From assembly GCA_937891825.1 (NCBI GenBank), contig CALAHN010000155.1, forward strand, positions 1 through 34,336: a DNA stretch of 34,336 bases, given 5' to 3'. The position numbers and the translations under genes were made by a program. The stretch is from an uncultured Alphaproteobacteria bacterium. Lineage in GTDB: Bacteria; Pseudomonadota; Alphaproteobacteria; Bin95. Shown here piece after piece: positions 14,865-25,449 of the stretch; the first letter of the stretch is position 1, and the number at the start of each line of letters is the position of its first letter. The notes beneath the pieces are model-generated. The model did no database searches and was not told where the DNA came from. It was given only the letters and a program-made list of their open reading frames with translations.

Positions 14865-16784
14865 ATGGCGGACCAAAAGACCATCCTCGACCGCATGATA
14901 CAATTGTCTGACGCGGCAAAAGCCGCGCCGCTGAGCGACCCGATCACGCTCGCGGAAATCAACAAGGTCGCCGACCCGACGCAAAATCAAATTCAGATCG
15001 CGGACGGCATACTCGGCATTTCATTTGGCGCGGCCGTCGAGGAAGGGGCCTATACGATCGCCTATAATCCGACGACGACCGTCATGACCTTACACAATCT
15101 GACGACGGGCGAAATCGACAGCGTCATTGCAGGCGACACGCCCATCCCGGAGCTTTCGATTCAGTTCCTGACGTTCGCCACGCTCGGCGCCGTCATCGTC
15201 CTGAACGGCGCCTTCGATAAATCGCTGCCCATAGCGGATATCGGCGCGAATTACGTTTCGACGTCAGGCAACAACTCAATTCTGGATTCTTCCGTCGAAA
15301 TTAAGTCCGCGACGGCCGACGCCCTGCAAGGGCTGACAACCAATATCGTCGGGATCGATGCGACAAACGCCAACGCAGCAGACCTCAGCATTGGAGGTTT
15401 CCAATCGACGGCGCCTGTCAACCTCGCCAGCACCGGCGTTAAAAACGTGACCCTGTCCGACGGCGTCGATAGCTTCGATCTCAGTTTTCTTGTGAACGAC
15501 GCGTTCTCAAACACTGATTCCGGCGATCTCGAAGTCCAAGCGATCGGCGCGATGGTCTTCGCGGACGCCGCCGACGCGGAGCCAGCGTTCAACTTCAGTT
15601 CCCGGGTCATTGTCGAGACAGACAATCTCGTTCAACGGAATACATTCGCCTCGGCGTCCGCCAATCGCCTGGAGATCGCGGATGGCTTCGAAACATTCAC
15701 TTTCGCGCGCAGCGTTGACGACGGGACCTTTCTTGTGGAGTACGATCCGGTCTCAGGGCTAATGCAATTGACGAACCTGACCAACGGACTGGTCCAAAGC
15801 CAATTCATCGATCCGACCGTCCCGATTGCCGCCAGTGAGACCCAGGACGTAGCATTCAACGCTCTTGGCGCAGTGATTACGCTGAATGATGATTTCGACA
15901 AATCCGTCGCGATCGACAGCAGCGCTGCGCAATATTCTGCGACCGTTGCGGGCGGCGCCGTGATTGAGGGATCAGTTGAACTGCTCGCCGCGACGGCCGA
16001 GGAACCGCCCGCTCTGGGAACCGGATTACTGAACTTTGACGCGACATCGGCGAACCAGGCGATCCTGACGATCGGCGACTTCGCCGCCGCCGCCCCCGTG
16101 GACCTCACATCCCCCGGCGTCAAGTTCGTGACTTTGACCGACGGCGACGACACGTTCGATATCTCGTTCCATGTCGACACCGCTTTTTCGGACACGGACG
16201 CAGGCAATCTCCAACTGCAGGACTTGGGCGCCTTGGTGTTCAACCAGCACGTCGGGCCACTCGAAATTTCGGGCTCCCGGAATGCGGATACGTTGAACGG
16301 CGATGTTCTGGACGACGTCATCTTCGGCGACGACGGCGATGACGTCATGACGGGCGGCTCGGGGTCCGATCTCATGCACGGCGGCGGCGGGGCCGACCGG
16401 ATCGACGGCGGCGACGACGACGACCTGCTGATCGGGTTCTGGGGCGACGACGCGATTACCGGCGGCGCCGGACGGGATCGCATTTTCGGCAACAGCGGCG
16501 ATGACATCCTCGCGGGCGGAACCGGTAACGACAGGCTGACAGGCCAGTTTGGCGCGGATACCTTCGTCCACGCGCCGGGGGACAACAATGACGGCGTCAC
16601 CGACTTCGATCCGACAGAGGACCTGATCGACCTCACCGCGCACAATTTCGCGAACTTCGCCGCAGTACAGGCCTTGATGTCCCAGATCGCGAGCGGAACG
16701 CTGATCGACCTCGCGGGACCGGATTCCGTGCTTTTGGAAGGCGTCGCCATCGGCGCGGTCGGCGAAGCGAACTTCATGTTGTAA
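14865..16784 (+). CDS. RTX calcium-binding protein with two copies of an unrecognised ~190-residue domain
   Basis: This 639-residue acidic protein starts at ATG 14865, with GGAGG (14852-14856) 8 bases upstream. Residues 42-234 and 267-461 are two diverged copies of one domain. Shared landmarks are IADG, Y-x-x-x-x-x-M-x-L-x-NLT-x-G, LGAVI-x-LN-x-x-FDKS, GVK-x-VTL-x-DG-x-D-x-FD-x-SF and DAFS-NTDSG/TAFSDTDAG. About residues 470-565 are glycine/aspartate nonapeptides of the hemolysin type (GDDGDDVMTGGSGSD and similar), which bind calcium outside the cell. The C-terminus (560-639) ends in a hydrophobic FML, as in type I secretion substrates. There is no N-terminal signal peptide. No type I secretion genes are adjacent. 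Base composition is visibly less GC-rich than the neighbours. I infer a secreted, calcium-stabilised surface or extracellular protein of unknown activity. Confidence 0.85.
   Translation: MADQKTILDRMIQLSDAAKAAPLSDPITLAEINKVADPTQNQIQIADGILGISFGAAVEEGAYTIAYNPTTTVMTLHNLTTGEIDSVIAGDTPIPELSIQFLTFATLGAVIVLNGAFDKSLPIADIGANYVSTSGNNSILDSSVEIKSATADALQGLTTNIVGIDATNANAADLSIGGFQSTAPVNLASTGVKNVTLSDGVDSFDLSFLVNDAFSNTDSGDLEVQAIGAMVFADAADAEPAFNFSSRVIVETDNLVQRNTFASASANRLEIADGFETFTFARSVDDGTFLVEYDPVSGLMQLTNLTNGLVQSQFIDPTVPIAASETQDVAFNALGAVITLNDDFDKSVAIDSSAAQYSATVAGGAVIEGSVELLAATAEEPPALGTGLLNFDATSANQAILTIGDFAAAAPVDLTSPGVKFVTLTDGDDTFDISFHVDTAFSDTDAGNLQLQDLGALVFNQHVGPLEISGSRNADTLNGDVLDDVIFGDDGDDVMTGGSGSDLMHGGGGADRIDGGDDDDLLIGFWGDDAITGGAGRDRIFGNSGDDILAGGTGNDRLTGQFGADTFVHAPGDNNDGVTDFDPTEDLIDLTAHNFANFAAVQALMSQIASGTLIDLAGPDSVLLEGVAIGAVGEANFML
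14988..15566 (+). repeat. Domain copy A within the RTX protein
   Basis: This encodes residues 42-234 of the RTX protein. It aligns by eye with copy B along its whole length, with conserved IADG, NLT-x-G, LGAVIVLNGAFDKS and GVKNVTLSDGVDSFDLSF. The similarity is clear in protein but diverged in DNA, which suggests an old duplication. Confidence 0.75.
15663..16247 (+). repeat. Domain copy B within the RTX protein
   Basis: This encodes residues 267-461, the second copy, with IADG, NLTNG, LGAVITLNDDFDKS and GVKFVTLTDGDDTFDISF. It is followed directly by the calcium-binding nonapeptides. Confidence 0.75.
16272..16559 (+). repeat. RTX nonapeptide repeat array
   Basis: About nine to ten Gly/Asp-rich nonapeptides of GGxGxDxUx type (for example GGAGRDRIF, GNSGDDILA, GGTGNDRLT), forming a calcium-binding parallel beta-roll. 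They are encoded by GC-rich, GGCGAC-rich DNA. Confidence 0.85.
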
Positions 16785-16884
16785 CAGGCGAACATTTCCG
16801 CGCTGCGGGCGGTTGTCAGGGCCATGCCGGATGGCGCATGAGTGTCCCGTGACCGTCTCCCCACCCGCCCGAGGATGTCCGCCG

Positions 16885-17775
16885 GTGAGCCACTATTCCC
16901 TGACCGTCAAATGCAAGTCCGCGCGCGGCATCGTCGCCGCGATCTCCGGCTATCTCGCGGAAGCCAGTTGCAATCTGACCGACAGCGCTCAGTTCGACGA
17001 TCAGGAGACCGGCGATTTCTTCATGCGGGTCACCTTCGTCAGCGAGGCCGGGCAGTCGCTGGAGCAATTGAAATCCGGCTTCGAGGCGACCGCGGCCAGC
17101 CTCGGCATGGCCTTCGACTTTCATGACGAGCAAGCGCGCATGAAGGTCATCCTGATGGTCTCCCGCTTCGGCCATTGCCTGAACGACCTGCTCTATCGTT
17201 GGAGCATCGGGGCGCTGCCGATCGATATCGTCGCCATCATCTCCAACCATCCTGACTTCAAACAGGTCGCTGCGAGCCACGGCATTCCCTTCCACCACAT
17301 CAAGGTGACGAAGGAAACCAAAGCCGCCGCCGAAGCCCGGCAACTGGCGATCGTCGAGGAAACCGGCGCGGAACTGGTGGTGCTCGCCCGCTATATGCAG
17401 GTGCTGTCCGACGACATGTGCCGAAAGATGTCGGGCCGGATCATCAATATCCACCATTCCTTCCTGCCAAGCTTCAAAGGCGCCCATCCCTACCGGCAAG
17501 CTTTCGAGCGCGGCGTCAAGCTGATCGGCGCGACCTCCCACTATGTGACGGCCGACCTGGACGAAGGCCCGATCATTGAGCAGGACACCATACGCGTCAC
17601 CCATGCGCAGAACGCGAAGGACTATATCTCCCTCGGCCGCGACGTGGAAAGCCAGGTGCTCGCGCGCGCCATCCATGCCCACATCCATCACCGGGTGTTC
17701 ATCAACGGCGGCAAGACCGTCGTCTTCCCCGCCAGCCCCGGCAGCTATGTGGGATCGCGACCGCTGGCCGAGTGA
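16885..17775 (+). CDS. purU: Formyltetrahydrofolate deformylase
   Basis: This 296-residue enzyme hydrolyses 10-formyltetrahydrofolate to formate and tetrahydrofolate, balancing one-carbon pools. The frame is open upstream (TTG 16813, ATG 16831, GTG 16849). GTG 16885 with GAGGA (16871-16875) puts the ACT domain (YSLTVKCKSARGIVAAISGYL) at the usual N-terminal distance. The formyltransferase-fold domain starts at KVILMVSRFGHCLNDLL and contains NIHHSFLPSFKGAHPY near residue 186 and TADLDEGPIIEQD near 222, carrying the Asn/His/Asp catalytic residues. It is cytoplasmic and lies between the RTX gene and lepA on the same strand. Confidence 0.95.
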   Translation: MSHYSLTVKCKSARGIVAAISGYLAEASCNLTDSAQFDDQETGDFFMRVTFVSEAGQSLEQLKSGFEATAASLGMAFDFHDEQARMKVILMVSRFGHCLNDLLYRWSIGALPIDIVAIISNHPDFKQVAASHGIPFHHIKVTKETKAAAEARQLAIVEETGAELVVLARYMQVLSDDMCRKMSGRIINIHHSFLPSFKGAHPYRQAFERGVKLIGATSHYVTADLDEGPIIEQDTIRVTHAQNAKDYISLGRDVESQVLARAIHAHIHHRVFINGGKTVVFPASPGSYVGSRPLAE

Positions 17776-17907
17776 CGCCTGCCGCCCGGCTTGCCGCCCC
17801 TCTCCCCGTGCGGCGAATGGGCGGGCCTGCAAAGCCGGGCGTTCCCAACCGGGCCCGGTTGCGCTAGATGAATGCCAGCGACGACATCCCCAACAACTCG
17901 GCAGGCC

Positions 17908-19710
<1,803 letters not shown>

Positions 19711-19755
19711 CGCCCTTTCAGCACCTCCCCAAATTGCGCTATAGCAAGCGCATCC

Positions 19756-19830
19756 GCCGGGTTAGCACAGTGGTAGTGCAGCGGTTTTGTAAACCGAAGG
19801 TCGGGGGTTCAAATCCCTCACCCGGCGCCA
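19756..19830 (+). tRNA. tRNA-Thr (anticodon UGU)
   Basis: The 75-base cloverleaf has acceptor GCCGGGT paired with ACCCGGC, D stem GCAC/GTGC with a 7-base loop, and anticodon stem GCGGT/ACCGA around TTTGTAA (anticodon TGT at 19788-19790). The T arm has loop TTCAAAT. The encoded 3' end is GCCA, so position 73 is G. It lies 45 bp after lepA. Confidence 0.95.
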
Positions 19831-19902
19831 TTTTTCGTTCCATGGCAGGATCTTATGCGCTGAATTTAATGTAAATCTCGAATCATGCGCCACTTGTCGG
19901 CT

Positions 19903-20928
19903 TCATGCGGTCAACGCGTTCCGTTGGGCGCGGGTGCCCATGTCGGCATGGCAGCGCGCGGCGGCCCGCAATAGGTGCGTCGCGATCGTCGCGCCGACCG
20001 CCTCGCCGATGCCGAGGTCGAGAGACAGCAGCGGCGATTGGTTCAGAACTTCTGCCAGCTTCCGGTCCGGCCCCATCGCGGCGCCGTGGCCGAGGATGCA
20101 ATGGTCAGCGCCGCCGGGCATCTGGGCGGCGACGACCGCCGCCGCGGCGCCGGGGATCAGCCCGTCGAGCACGACTGGAACCCGGCCCATGCGCGCGGCG
20201 ATGATGGCGCCCGCAATCGCTGCGATCTCGAAGCCGCCGAGCCGGCGCAGCACATCGAACGGGCCGTCGATCAGCGGCTGATGGAGCGCGAGGCCGGCCG
20301 CGACGGCCGCCGCCTTCTCCGTGCGCTTGTCGCCTTTGACCCAATCCTCCGGCGCCCCGCCGTGGAGCGCCGCCAGCAAGGCGGCCGCGGAAACGTCCCC
20401 GCCGACGCCGACCTGGCCGAGGACGATGACGTCGACCCCCTGCTCCACCGCCATCATGCCGTAAGCCATGGCCTTGGCGCAGTCGCTGTCGTTCATCGCC
20501 GGGCCTTCTGTGAAGTCCGCCGTCGGCGCCTCGAGCGCCAGTTCGAAGACCCGGAAGTCCGCGTCCAGCGCGCCCGCGACCGCGTTGATTGCGCCTAGCC
20601 CCGCGCCATAGCCCGCGACGCGGTTGGCGGTCGCCGCGAGCGAGCGGGTGGAGGCGCCGCGCGCCGTGACGCCATGATTCCCCGCGAACACGCAGACCGC
20701 CGGCCGGTCGACCTTCGGCGGATGCCGCCCCTGCCATTTCGCCAGCCACTCGACCAGCGGCTCCAGCTTGCCGAGGCCGCCGCGCGGCTTGGCGAGCAGG
20801 CGGTCATGCTCCAGCACCTTGGTGGCGGCTTCGAGGTCCGGCCCCGGAAATTCCGCGACCAGGGCCGCGATTTCGGCGAGCGTCACCTGCGGCTCGCGGG
20901 ATGAGGCGTCGCCATTATTCGCCGCCAT
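19903..20928 (-). CDS. cobT: Nicotinate-nucleotide--dimethylbenzimidazole phosphoribosyltransferase
   Basis: This 341-residue enzyme makes alpha-ribazole 5'-phosphate from nicotinate mononucleotide and 5,6-dimethylbenzimidazole, for the lower ligand of cobalamin. Landmarks are KPRGGLGKLE near the N-terminus, VCVFAGNHGVTARGAS, GAINAVAGALDADFRVFE, LGQVGVGGDVSAAAL, RLGGFEIAAIAGAIIAAR, PVVLDGLI and the catalytic-Glu block LDLGIGEAVGA near residue 307. AAGGA lies about 9 bases before ATG 20928. It diverges from an alpha-ribazole-phosphatase-like gene 77 bp away, which would catalyse a later step with the same intermediate. The short divergent gap leaves no room for a cobalamin riboswitch. Confidence 0.95.
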   Translation of the reverse strand: MAANNGDASSREPQVTLAEIAALVAEFPGPDLEAATKVLEHDRLLAKPRGGLGKLEPLVEWLAKWQGRHPPKVDRPAVCVFAGNHGVTARGASTRSLAATANRVAGYGAGLGAINAVAGALDADFRVFELALEAPTADFTEGPAMNDSDCAKAMAYGMMAVEQGVDVIVLGQVGVGGDVSAAALLAALHGGAPEDWVKGDKRTEKAAAVAAGLALHQPLIDGPFDVLRRLGGFEIAAIAGAIIAARMGRVPVVLDGLIPGAAAAVVAAQMPGGADHCILGHGAAMGPDRKLAEVLNQSPLLSLDLGIGEAVGATIATHLLRAAARCHADMGTRAQRNALTA

Positions 20929-21005
20929 GGGCTATCGTCCTTCGATCGGGAAACCAAGCCGCGAGAGGTACGATTCGCGGGCAGATGAGGCAAGAGCGGA
21001 GCGCC

Positions 21006-21632
21006 ATGACGATCACACGCTTCTGGTGGGTGCGCCACGCGCCCGCCATCAACAATGGCGGCCTGATCTACGGCGGCGCCGAGATCGACGCCGATACATC
21101 CGCGGTCGAGGTCTTCGCTGGCCTGGCGGCCGCGCTGCCGAGGGACGCGGTTTTCCTGGCGTCCGGCCTTGCCCGCACCCATCAGACGCTCGCCGCCGTG
21201 CGCGCCGCCGGCCACCCCGGCGTGCCGGACCCCGTCGCCGGCGACCCGCGCCTGAACGAGCAGTCCCTGGGCGACTGGCACGGCATGCCGATTCGGGAAA
21301 TTTTTCCGACCGGCGGCCCCTGGCCGGGCTTCTGGATGCTCGACGCGGCCCGCCGCGCCCCAAATGGCGAAAGCTTCACGGACCTGACCCAGCGCGTCGC
21401 GCCGGCCGTGATCGACATCCGGGACCGGCATGCCGGCCGGGATATCGTGATCGCGGCCCATGGCGGCACGATCCGGGCGGCGCTTGGCCAGGCGCTGGCG
21501 CTTGCGCCGGCCGCCGCATTGGCTTTCAGTATCGACAATTGCTCGATCACGCGGATCGATCACATTGAGGGGAAGTCGGGCGCAGCCGCCTGGCGGGTCG
21601 CGGGCGTCAATCACTGCCCCCGCGCGCTATAG
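21006..21632 (+). CDS. Histidine phosphatase, probably alpha-ribazole phosphatase (CobC-like)
   Basis: This 208-residue protein is of the phosphoglycerate-mutase-like histidine phosphatase superfamily. WWVRHAPA near residues 7-14 gives the phospho-acceptor His, LARTHQTLAAV the second Arg, LNEQSLGDWHGMP the Glu, and IVIAAHGGTIRAALG the second His. ATG 21006 has GGAG upstream. The divergent neighbour is cobT, so dephosphorylation of alpha-ribazole phosphate or adenosylcobalamin phosphate is the best guess. The RHAPA variant (rather than RHG) is typical of this branch. Its stop overlaps the ribosome-binding site of the following ThDP enzyme, so the two are co-expressed. Confidence 0.8.
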   Translation: MTITRFWWVRHAPAINNGGLIYGGAEIDADTSAVEVFAGLAAALPRDAVFLASGLARTHQTLAAVRAAGHPGVPDPVAGDPRLNEQSLGDWHGMPIREIFPTGGPWPGFWMLDAARRAPNGESFTDLTQRVAPAVIDIRDRHAGRDIVIAAHGGTIRAALGQALALAPAAALAFSIDNCSITRIDHIEGKSGAAAWRVAGVNHCPRAL

Positions 21633-21645
21633 GAGATCGAAACCG

Positions 21646-23295
21646 ATGCTAGGCCGCGATATTTTTATGCAAAGCCTGCGCGCCCATGGGGTGACGCGGA
21701 TGTTCGGCAATCCGGGGACCACGGAAAGCCCGCTGCTCGATCACCTGGCGGATTATCCGGAGATCGACTACATCGTCGCCCTGCATGAAGGCGTCGCGGT
21801 CGGCGCCGCGAGCTTCTACGCCCAAGCGAGCGGCAAGACCGGGATCGTCAACGTGCATGTGGCGCCCGGCCTCGGCAACGGCGTCGGCATGATCTTCAAC
21901 GGCCTGAAGGCCAATACGCCGATGATCGTGACGGCAGGCCAGCAGGATACGCGGATGCGCCTGCGCGGCCCGGTCCTGGGCCATGACCTTGTCGCGATCG
22001 CGGCGCCCGTTGTCAAATGGAGCGTCCAGGTCGAGACCGCCGACGAAATGGCGGACATCATGCGCCGCGCCTTCAAGATCGCTCACGATCCGCCGATGGG
22101 GCCGGTCTTCGTGGCGCTGCCGGTCAACGTCATGGAGCAGCAATCGGAGCTCGGCCCCTTGACCGCCGGCCCGCTCTATCGCGCCAGCCAGCCGGACGCG
22201 GAAGGCGTCGCGGCGATGGCCGCCCTGCTTTCCAAGGCGAAAGCGCCGGTCATCGTCGCCGGCGACGATGTCGCGCGGCGCGGCGCGAGCGGCGAGCTCA
22301 CGGCGCTCGCCGAGACGCTGGGCGCGTCGATCTGGGTCGAGGGCATTCATGCCCAGGCGCCGGTCGCCTCCAGCCACCCGTTGCTGCGCGGCGGGCTGCC
22401 GTTCGAAGCCGCCACGATCCGCCGCGCGCTTGGCGACGCCGACTGCGTGCTGATGGTCGGCGGGCCGTTCTTCGAGGAAGTCTGGCACGATCAGGGCTCG
22501 CCCTTCCCGGCCGGCGCCGCCGTCCTGCAAATCGAGGAAGCAGCGCCGCAATTGGCGAAGAACCACGAACTGACCGTCGGACTGGTCGGCGGCATTGGTG
22601 AGAGCCTCCGGGCGCTACAAGCCGCCCTACGCCCCGACGCCGGCGCCGCGCTTGGACGCCTCACGGCGCTGACCGCCCTCAAGGCGGAAGCAGACGAAGC
22701 CTGGGCCGGACGGGTGAAGCGCGCCGGCGGGCGGCGGCCGATGGCGATGTCGGTCGCCATGGCGGCGCTGGCGAAGGCCTTGCCGGACAATGCGGTCCTG
22801 GTCGAGGAAGCCATCACCGCGAGCCTCGATTTCGCCCGCGCCATGCCGGTCGCCGGTCCCGGCTCGTATTATGCCGGGCGCGGCGGCGGCATCGGCCAGG
22901 GTCTGGCGGGCGCGATCGGCGTCGCGGTCGCCAACCCGGACCGGCCGACGGTCTGCGTCTCCGGCGACGGCTCGGCGATGTATTCGATCCAGGCGCTCTG
23001 GACCGCCGCGCATCACAATCTGCCGATCCTGTTCGTCATCCTGGCGAACCGGGAATACCGGGTGCTGAAGCACAATATCGACGCCTATCGGAGCCGCTTC
23101 GCGGTCGAAAGCAATCGCGGCTACACCCACATGGACCTGACCGGCCCCGCCATCGGCTATGTCGAACTGGCGGGCGGCATGGGCGTCAAGGCCGAGCGCG
23201 TGACCGAGCCCGATGTCTTCCAGGCGGCGGTCGCCCGCGCGATCAAGGCCGGCGGCCCGCACCTGATCGAGGTCTCGATCGAGGGCAAACCCTGA
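21646..23295 (+). CDS. Thiamine-diphosphate enzyme, benzoylformate decarboxylase-like
   Basis: The protein has 549 residues from ATG 21646, with AGGAGA (21631-21636) overlapping the previous stop. The N-terminal Pyr domain has MFGNPGTTESPLLDHL, ALHEGVAVGAASFYAQ with the cofactor-activating Glu48, and VNVHVAPGLGNGVG with His71. These correspond to Glu47 and His70 of benzoylformate decarboxylase; its Ser26 is Thr here. The PP domain has the ThDP motif GDGSAMYSIQALWTAAHHN to ILANREY. This suggests non-oxidative decarboxylation of a 2-keto acid, or a related ligation. No mandelate genes are nearby, so the substrate is open. It is convergent with the LLM oxidoreductase (12 bp gap). Confidence 0.85.
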   Translation: MLGRDIFMQSLRAHGVTRMFGNPGTTESPLLDHLADYPEIDYIVALHEGVAVGAASFYAQASGKTGIVNVHVAPGLGNGVGMIFNGLKANTPMIVTAGQQDTRMRLRGPVLGHDLVAIAAPVVKWSVQVETADEMADIMRRAFKIAHDPPMGPVFVALPVNVMEQQSELGPLTAGPLYRASQPDAEGVAAMAALLSKAKAPVIVAGDDVARRGASGELTALAETLGASIWVEGIHAQAPVASSHPLLRGGLPFEAATIRRALGDADCVLMVGGPFFEEVWHDQGSPFPAGAAVLQIEEAAPQLAKNHELTVGLVGGIGESLRALQAALRPDAGAALGRLTALTALKAEADEAWAGRVKRAGGRRPMAMSVAMAALAKALPDNAVLVEEAITASLDFARAMPVAGPGSYYAGRGGGIGQGLAGAIGVAVANPDRPTVCVSGDGSAMYSIQALWTAAHHNLPILFVILANREYRVLKHNIDAYRSRFAVESNRGYTHMDLTGPAIGYVELAGGMGVKAERVTEPDVFQAAVARAIKAGGPHLIEVSIEGKP

Positions 23296-23307
23296 CCTAC
23301 TTCGCCT

Positions 23308-24177
23308 TTATACGTCGGCGAAACGCTCGATCCGGTCGCGCCAATCCAGCGCGTCCTCCGGGCTGCGGATCACGGTGTTGAGGCCGGCCATGTCGCCGAC
23401 CGGAACCAGCAGCCGCGTAACGCCGGCCGCCGCGAGCGCCGGGATCTGATCCAGATCGTCCGGCAAGCTCGCGGTGATTTCGACCGTCTCCGGGTCGCGG
23501 CCGGCCTCCAGAGCGGCCTCGCGCACGACGGCGAGCAGGTCTGCGGGCGCGCCGCGCCCCGGAAAGAACCCGTCGCCGATGCGCCCGGCCCGCCGCGCCG
23601 CGACCTTGGTCTGCCCGCCGACGATGATCGGCACCCGCAGCGCCGGCGGCTGCGGACGGCAGTACAGGCGGTCAAAATTGACGTATTCGCCGTGATAAGT
23701 GGCGGTATCGTCATGCCAGAGGGCGCGCATCGCCGCGATATATTCGTCCGTGCGCGGCCCGCGATCGTCGAAGGATGCGTTCAGGGCGTCGAACTCCTCC
23801 CGGAGCCAACCGACGCCGATGCCGAGCAGGATGCGGCCACCCGACATGAAATCCAGGGTCGCGATCTGCTTCGCGGCATGCACGGGGTTATGCTGCGGCA
23901 GGATGAGAATGCCCGTCGCGAGCTTGATGCGGGTCGTCCGGGCCGCGACATAGGCCATCCAGATCAGCGGGTCCGGCAGGGGAATGCTGTTGCGGCCGCC
24001 CGCCATCTTGCCGTCCGCTGAATAGGGATAGGGCGACGCATATTCCGCCGGCATCACCGTATGCTCGACCGTCCAGGCGGATTCGAATCCAGCCGCCTCG
24101 CCTGCTTCCAACAGCCCGATAGCTTCGGCCGGATCGACATATCGGCCGGTGTTGCAGTAGCGCAATCCGAACTTCAT
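23308..24177 (-). CDS. LLM-class F420-dependent oxidoreductase
   Basis: This 289-residue luciferase-like monooxygenase-fold (TIM barrel) protein begins MKFGLRYCNTGRYVDPAEAI. It contains GFESAWTVEHTVMP, DPLIWMAYVAARTTRIKLATGILILPQHNPVHAAKQ (read in parts), GGRILLGIGVGWLREEFDAL and VPIIVGGQTKVAARRAGRIGDGFFPG, the order seen in F420-type LLM oxidoreductases (TIGR03619-like). The cofactor could be F420 or FMN. ATG 24177 has AGAGGGA at a rather long 12-base spacing. It follows the FAD monooxygenase gene by 51 bp on the same strand, so they may degrade one compound together. Confidence 0.85.
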   Translation of the reverse strand: MKFGLRYCNTGRYVDPAEAIGLLEAGEAAGFESAWTVEHTVMPAEYASPYPYSADGKMAGGRNSIPLPDPLIWMAYVAARTTRIKLATGILILPQHNPVHAAKQIATLDFMSGGRILLGIGVGWLREEFDALNASFDDRGPRTDEYIAAMRALWHDDTATYHGEYVNFDRLYCRPQPPALRVPIIVGGQTKVAARRAGRIGDGFFPGRGAPADLLAVVREAALEAGRDPETVEITASLPDDLDQIPALAAAGVTRLLVPVGDMAGLNTVIRSPEDALDWRDRIERFADV

Positions 24178-24228
24178 GGCTTTTGCGTTCCCTCTGGATC
24201 AAATTAAAGTTGCGCCGGTTGACGTACT

Positions 24229-25449
24229 CTATGAGCGCCAGGCGAGCTTGCGCCAATCCGCGTCAATCTCCGTCGCGGCTTTTTCGACATCATAGGCGAA
24301 TAACCATTCCTGCCCAGGCGGGAAGCCGTCGCCAATGCTTTCTTGCATTCTGGCGAAGCGTCGGTTGCGGCGCTCCAGCGCTTCGGGCTCGGACATGTGG
24401 AACAGGTCCTGGGCCGCCCGGCTGGCGCCCTGCACTTGCGCCGTGCGTTCCCGGCGGAGGTCGGCATATGAGGCGAGCGCCTGGTCGACGTCCGTCAACG
24501 CGAGGCGGCGGGCGAGCACCCAGGCGTCCTCGATGGATTGCGCCGCGCCCTGGGCGTGATAGGGCAACATCGCGTGGGCGGCGTCGCCGATCAGGGCGAT
24601 GCGGCCTTTGACCCACTGCTCCAGCGGCTTCCGGTCGAACAGCGCCCATTTGAAAGGCGGCGCCGAATGCTCGATCAGGCCGCGCACCATCGGGTGCCAA
24701 CCCTTGTATTCGTCCAGCGCGGCTTCCGTCGTTCTCTGGGTCGTCCAGCTTTCCCGCGTGTCGCCGTCGGACGGCCCGATGCCGATCCAGTTGATCAGTC
24801 GGCCGCCAGAGACGAAGTAGATCACCATGCTGCGATCCGGGCCCATCCAGATATAGCTGTCATGCTCGTATCCGAGGTCACGGGCGATCCTGGCGTCGGT
24901 CAGGCCGCGCCACGCCATGCAGCCGGAGAACTCCGGGCTTTCGGGGGCGAACAGACGTTCCCGGATCCGGCTTCTGACGCCGTCGGCCGCAATCAGGACA
25001 TCGCCGTCGATCCGGCGGCCGTCGGCGAGGACGGCCCAGGCGGAGTCCCCGTCCTCGCCGAAGTCGACGACCGGAGCGGCCATCATGATGCGCGGATCGT
25101 CGCCGATCTCCTTGAGGATCGCATCGAGCAGATCGGCGCGATGGGCATGCATGTAGGGCATGCCGAATGCATCCGTCACGGCGTCGCCGAGCGGCGTCGT
25201 CAGAAGCGCGCGGCCGTCATCCCAGGCGACGAAGCGATGGCGGCCGGGCCTGACCGCATGTGGCGCCAGGCGTTCCAGCACCCCCAGATGATCCAGCGTC
25301 CGCGTCGCGTTCGGGCTGAGCTGGATGCCCGCGCCGACCGCTTCGAACTTCGGCGCCTGCTCCAGCAAGCAATAGTCGATGCCTTGCCGCCGCAGTCCCA
25401 GCGCCAGCGACAATCCGGCGACGCCGCCGCCCACGATCACGACCCGCAT
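24229..25449 (-). CDS. FAD-dependent aromatic monooxygenase (salicylate/3-hydroxybenzoate hydroxylase type)
   Basis: This 406-residue group A flavin monooxygenase has the Rossmann start VVIVGGGVAGLSLALGLRRQG, then LSPNATRTLDHLGVLERL. DVLIAADGVRSRIRERLF carries the DG motif and RIALIGDAAHAMLPYHAQGAAQSIEDAWVLARRL (read in parts) carries the GD motif. These enzymes hydroxylate a phenolic ring using NAD(P)H and oxygen. Two ATGs are two codons apart (25455, 25449). GGAGG abuts the first and is 6 bases from the second, so 25449 is chosen. There is no membrane segment. It diverges from the DUF2889 gene by 127 bp. Confidence 0.87.
   Translation of the reverse strand: MRVVIVGGGVAGLSLALGLRRQGIDYCLLEQAPKFEAVGAGIQLSPNATRTLDHLGVLERLAPHAVRPGRHRFVAWDDGRALLTTPLGDAVTDAFGMPYMHAHRADLLDAILKEIGDDPRIMMAAPVVDFGEDGDSAWAVLADGRRIDGDVLIAADGVRSRIRERLFAPESPEFSGCMAWRGLTDARIARDLGYEHDSYIWMGPDRSMVIYFVSGGRLINWIGIGPSDGDTRESWTTQRTTEAALDEYKGWHPMVRGLIEHSAPPFKWALFDRKPLEQWVKGRIALIGDAAHAMLPYHAQGAAQSIEDAWVLARRLALTDVDQALASYADLRRERTAQVQGASRAAQDLFHMSEPEALERRNRRFARMQESIGDGFPPGQEWLFAYDVEKAATEIDADWRKLAWRS

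Noticed and set aside
15632-16864. A 410-codon minus-strand frame opposite the RTX gene
   Set aside because: Its Ser/Pro richness is the reverse complement of Gly/Asp RTX repeats; the plus-strand protein is clearly real.
19756-19902. tRNA-Thr as an integration site of a mobile element
   Set aside because: No repeat of the tRNA 3' end, integrase or phage gene was found in the window.
20929-21005. Cobalamin riboswitch upstream of cobT
   Set aside because: Only 77 bp separate the divergent starts and no B12-box-like sequence is seen.
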